A DNA stretch of 7,818 bases from the NCBI GenBank assembly GCA_001796045.1, contig MGLN01000100.1:1-7818 (forward strand), given 5' to 3'. The notes beneath the pieces are model-generated. The model worked only from the letters and a program-made list of their open reading frames with translations. It was not told the origin of the DNA and made no database searches. This document shows positions 5,645 to 7,818 of this stretch, in pieces; the stretch's first letter is position 1; each line of letters starts with the position of its first letter. Made by a program: the position numbers and the translations under genes. The DNA is from Caulobacterales bacterium RIFOXYB1_FULL_67_16 (lineage in GTDB: Bacteria > Pseudomonadota > Alphaproteobacteria > Caulobacterales > Caulobacteraceae).

Positions 5645-7094
5645 CGGTCGTGTTCCAGTCGCGGCCGGTGCGGATCATCAGCATGTCGGCGCTGTCGGGG
5701 CCCCAGGTGCCGGCGACATATTCGTCGGGCTTCAGACCGGATCCGGCCCAGGCCTCGGCGACCTCGTCGACCCATTTCCACGCCTGCTCGGCCTCGTCGC
5801 GGCGGACGAACAGGGTGGAGTCGCCGTTCATGGCGTCCAGCAGCAGGCGTTCGTAGGCGATGCGGCGGCGCGGGGGAGCGGCCGACTTGCCATCGACGCC
5901 CCAGGACAGGCTCATGGTGATGGGCTGGAGCTGCATCCGCTTGTCCAGACCGGGCCGCTTGTTCATCACCGTCAGGGAGATGTCTTCCTCGGGCTGAAGC
6001 TCGATGATCATGCGGTTGGCCGGCGCCTCGCCCTCTTCGTCGTCGAAGATGGAGTGGGGCACGGGCTTGAACTGGATGACGATCTCGGTGCGCTTCTCGG
6101 GCAGGCGCTTGCCGGTGCGCATGAAGAAGGGCACCCCGGCCCAGCGCCAGTTGTCGATGTCGGCCCGGATGGCGACGAAGGTCTCGGTGTCCGACGGGGC
6201 GCCCCGCTCCTCGATATAGCCCTTGGCCGGCTTGCCCTCGGACACCCCCGCCACATACTGGCCGCGCACGGTGACGCGCTCGGCCTCCTCGTGGGTGATG
6301 GGTCGGAGGGACCGCAGCACCTTGACCTTCTCGTTGCGCAGGGACTCCGGATCCAGATCGCTGGGCGGCTCCATGGCGACCAGGCACAGCAGCTGGAGCA
6401 TGTGGTTCTGGAGCATGTCGCGCAATGCTCCGTATTCGTCGTAATAGGGCCAGCGGTCGCCGACGCCGACCGTTTCGCCGATGGTGATCTGGACGTGGTC
6501 AATCGTCAGATTGTTCCACAGCGGCTCGAAGATGGTGTTGCCGAAGCGCAGGGCCGTCAGATTCTGGACCGTCTCCTTGCCCAGATAGTGGTCGATGCGG
6601 AACACCTGGTCCTCGCGGAAGGCGTGGGCCACGGCGTCGTCGATTTCGAGGAAGGACTTGAGGTCCCGGCCGACCGGCTTCTCCAGCACGATGCGGCTGT
6701 TGCGCTCGGCCAGACCGGCCGCCTTCATGGCGGTGACGATGCGGCCGTACAGCGAGGGCGAGACGGCCAGGAAGGAGGTGACCTCGCCGTCGCCGACCTT
6801 GTCCTTGAGCGGCTTCAGGCTGTCGGCCGAAGTGGCGTCGACCGGCAGATAATCGAGGCGGGCCTTCATCCTGGCCCAGCTGGCGTCGTCCCAGGCCTTG
6901 TCGGCTTGAGCCTTGGCCTTCACGGCCTCATGGACCTTGGCGATGTATTCCTCGGCGGTTTCCTCGGAGCGGGCGGCGCCGATGATCTTCAGGCCCTCCG
7001 GCAGGAGGCCGTCGTGCTCGAGGAAATAGAGGGACGGCAGAAGCATGCGCATCGCCAGATCGCCGCCGCCGCCGAACAGAATGAGAGCCGCCAT
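5637..7094 (-). CDS. zwf: Glucose-6-phosphate 1-dehydrogenase
   Basis: It oxidises glucose 6-phosphate to 6-phosphogluconolactone while reducing NADP+ (or NAD+), the entry step of both the Entner-Doudoroff and oxidative pentose phosphate routes. The 485 residues match family length. The Rossmann loop FGGGGDLA is at 7-14, EKPVG at 138-142, the active-site signature RIDHYLGKE at 166-174 (D168-H169), and the second catalytic His, H231, lies in LQNHMLQLL. RTGKRLPEKR and PVPHSIF closely follow the Zymomonas mobilis enzyme as I remember it. R42 after the second strand (GAARS) is placed to contact the NADP 2'-phosphate. The usual Lys after the Rossmann loop (GDLAKRK) is Met17 here. The ATG at 7094 has a good AGGGGA ribosome binding site (7100-7105) with a 5-base gap. 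It follows hisIE by 44 bases with no obvious promoter between, so it may be read from the hisIE transcript or from a promoter inside that gene. Confidence 0.97.
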   Translation of the reverse strand: MAALILFGGGGDLAMRMLLPSLYFLEHDGLLPEGLKIIGAARSEETAEEYIAKVHEAVKAKAQADKAWDDASWARMKARLDYLPVDATSADSLKPLKDKVGDGEVTSFLAVSPSLYGRIVTAMKAAGLAERNSRIVLEKPVGRDLKSFLEIDDAVAHAFREDQVFRIDHYLGKETVQNLTALRFGNTIFEPLWNNLTIDHVQITIGETVGVGDRWPYYDEYGALRDMLQNHMLQLLCLVAMEPPSDLDPESLRNEKVKVLRSLRPITHEEAERVTVRGQYVAGVSEGKPAKGYIEERGAPSDTETFVAIRADIDNWRWAGVPFFMRTGKRLPEKRTEIVIQFKPVPHSIFDDEEGEAPANRMIIELQPEEDISLTVMNKRPGLDKRMQLQPITMSLSWGVDGKSAAPPRRRIAYERLLLDAMNGDSTLFVRRDEAEQAWKWVDEVAEAWAGSGLKPDEYVAGTWGPDSADMLMIRTGRDWNTTDV

Positions 7095-7138
7095 GCTTGT
7101 CCCCTGAACGATCCCGTTTGCCGGAACCTCTACGCCTT

Positions 7139-7768
7139 TTAAGGTCTGGGCGTCGCTTTGCCCGCTTCCGCTCTGGAGGCCAACACGTCCAGCACGTCCT
7201 GAAACACCATGTTACGGACGTGGAGAAGCACCAAGAGGTGATAGATCAAATCCGCCGCCTCGCTGGCGAGTTCCTCGTCCGGGCCGGCGACGCCCGCCAG
7301 GGCGGTTTCCACGCCTTCTTCGCCGACCTTCTGGGCGACGCGTTTGGCGCCCTGGGCGACCAGTTTGGCGGTCCAGCTTTCGGAGGGATCGGCGGCGGCG
7401 CGTTCGGCGATGGTCCGTTCCAGCCAGGCGATCCGGCCCAGGCCCGGCGCGTCGGCCTCTCCGAAACAGCTGGTGCGGTGCAGGTGGCAGGCGTTCCCGA
7501 CCGGATTGACCGACAGGACCAGGGCGTCGCCGTCGCAGTCGGCCGTGATGCCGACGACGTGCAGCCGGTCGCCCGAGGTCTCGCCCTTTCTCCAGCGCCC
7601 GCCGCGCGAGCGCGAGAAGAAGGTGGCCTCGCCGGACTGGAGGGTCTCGTCCAGGGCGGCGCGGTCCATATAGGCCAGGGTCAGGACCTGGAGCGTGGCG
7701 GCGTCCTGCACCACGACGGGGACCAGGCCGTCGCCCTTGGCGAAGTCGATGGTGTTGGGGTCGATCAT
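7139..7768 (-). CDS. hisIE: Bifunctional phosphoribosyl-AMP cyclohydrolase / phosphoribosyl-ATP pyrophosphatase
   Basis: The protein catalyses two early steps of histidine synthesis: hydrolysis of phosphoribosyl-ATP to phosphoribosyl-AMP (HisE part), then ring opening of phosphoribosyl-AMP (HisI part). In its 209 residues, the N-terminal HisI domain (about 1-110) shows FFSRSRGGRWRKGETSG (50-66) and the metal-binding segment with D77, D79, D81 and the cysteines C78, C94 and C101. The C-terminal HisE domain (about 113-200) is a MazG-like helical pyrophosphohydrolase with KVGEEGVET at 147-155 and ELASEAADLIYHLL at 166-179. Length and order match the fused enzyme of E. coli. The ATG at 7768 has a strong AGGAG (7777-7781) with an 8-base gap. 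Other his genes are not in the window. Many alphaproteobacteria encode HisI and HisE separately, so the fusion is notable. It lies upstream of zwf on the same strand, 44 bases away. Confidence 0.95.
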   Translation of the reverse strand: MIDPNTIDFAKGDGLVPVVVQDAATLQVLTLAYMDRAALDETLQSGEATFFSRSRGGRWRKGETSGDRLHVVGITADCDGDALVLSVNPVGNACHLHRTSCFGEADAPGLGRIAWLERTIAERAAADPSESWTAKLVAQGAKRVAQKVGEEGVETALAGVAGPDEELASEAADLIYHLLVLLHVRNMVFQDVLDVLASRAEAGKATPRP

Positions 7769-7782
7769 GGGATCCTCTCCTC

Positions 7783-7807
7783 AAAAATCCTCCCCCTCTG
7801 GGGGAGG
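7783..7807 (-). terminator. Hairpin with T-run just upstream of hisIE, possibly part of an intergenic repeat
   Basis: Read on the minus strand, an 8-base perfect stem (CCTCCCCC and GGGGGAGG, 7807-7789) with a 3-base loop is followed by ATTTTTG, which is the form of an intrinsic terminator. The T-run ends 14 bases before the hisIE start, immediately before its ribosome binding site. It could end an upstream transcript or act as an attenuator. The stem plus the following GGGGACCGCCCG also resembles dispersed palindromic repeats I recall from Brevundimonas and Caulobacter; the window edge cuts it off. Confidence 0.6.
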
Positions 7808-7818
7808 GGGACCGCCCG

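Larger units (their letters stand above)
2035..7768 (-). other. Probable operon hisIE-zwf-pgl-edd-glk
   Basis: Five genes on one strand have gaps of 44, -8, 1 and 30 bases. The last four encode consecutive steps from glucose to KDPG, an arrangement known from Caulobacter. Cotranscription of zwf through glk is very likely; inclusion of hisIE is uncertain, since a zwf promoter could lie inside its 3' end. I saw no clear promoter or sugar-regulator operator in the 44-base hisIE-zwf gap, only CCTTTTAAGG (7135-7144) over the hisIE stop. Confidence 0.7.

Noticed and set aside
5508..7142. Long plus-strand open frame (544 codons) opposite zwf and the start of pgl
   Set aside because: It is antisense to zwf, has no family motifs, and its openness is explained by GC-rich codon bias.
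1..7818. New defence, mobile-element or CRISPR system
   Set aside because: No direct-repeat array, transposase, integrase, nuclease or toxin pair was found; all large genes are recognised metabolic enzymes.

Overview
The window reads as ordinary chromosomal DNA from a GC-rich alphaproteobacterium. The gene order zwf-pgl-edd-glk, the protein sequences and the style of the palindromic intergenic repeats point to Caulobacterales, most likely Brevundimonas or a close relative. The genus is inferred from memory of related genomes, not from a search.

Left part (1-1650): the last 27 codons of an unrecognised plus-strand gene; a small, acidic, comparatively AT-rich orphan gene on the minus strand (100-600); then, divergently, a DUF1295-type membrane protein of the steroid-reductase/isoprenylcysteine-methyltransferase-like fold (712-1521). 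The stop codon of the membrane protein lies inside a palindromic repeat that has an inverted partner about 55 bases downstream. Middle (1649-2034): a small alanine-rich lipoprotein with an 11-residue repeat, preceded by overlapping inverted repeats that separate it from glk.

Right part (2035-7768, all minus strand): hisIE, zwf, pgl, edd, glk in transcription order. zwf and pgl overlap by 8 bases, pgl and edd are 1 base apart, edd and glk are 30 apart, hisIE and zwf 44 apart. Glk makes glucose 6-phosphate, Zwf oxidises it to 6-phosphogluconolactone, Pgl hydrolyses that to 6-phosphogluconate, and Edd dehydrates this to KDPG. This is the upper Entner-Doudoroff pathway; the KDPG aldolase gene (eda) is not in the window. 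HisIE is a bifunctional histidine-biosynthesis enzyme placed upstream with no obvious pathway link. A hairpin with a T-run sits just before its ribosome binding site.

I found no mobile element, CRISPR array, tRNA or rRNA, and no convincing new multi-gene system. The points most worth a second look are the fused HisIE in an alphaproteobacterium, the terminator-like hairpin in front of it, a 20-base perfect palindrome at the end of edd, the two overlapping hairpins between glk and the lipoprotein gene, and the orphan acidic protein.
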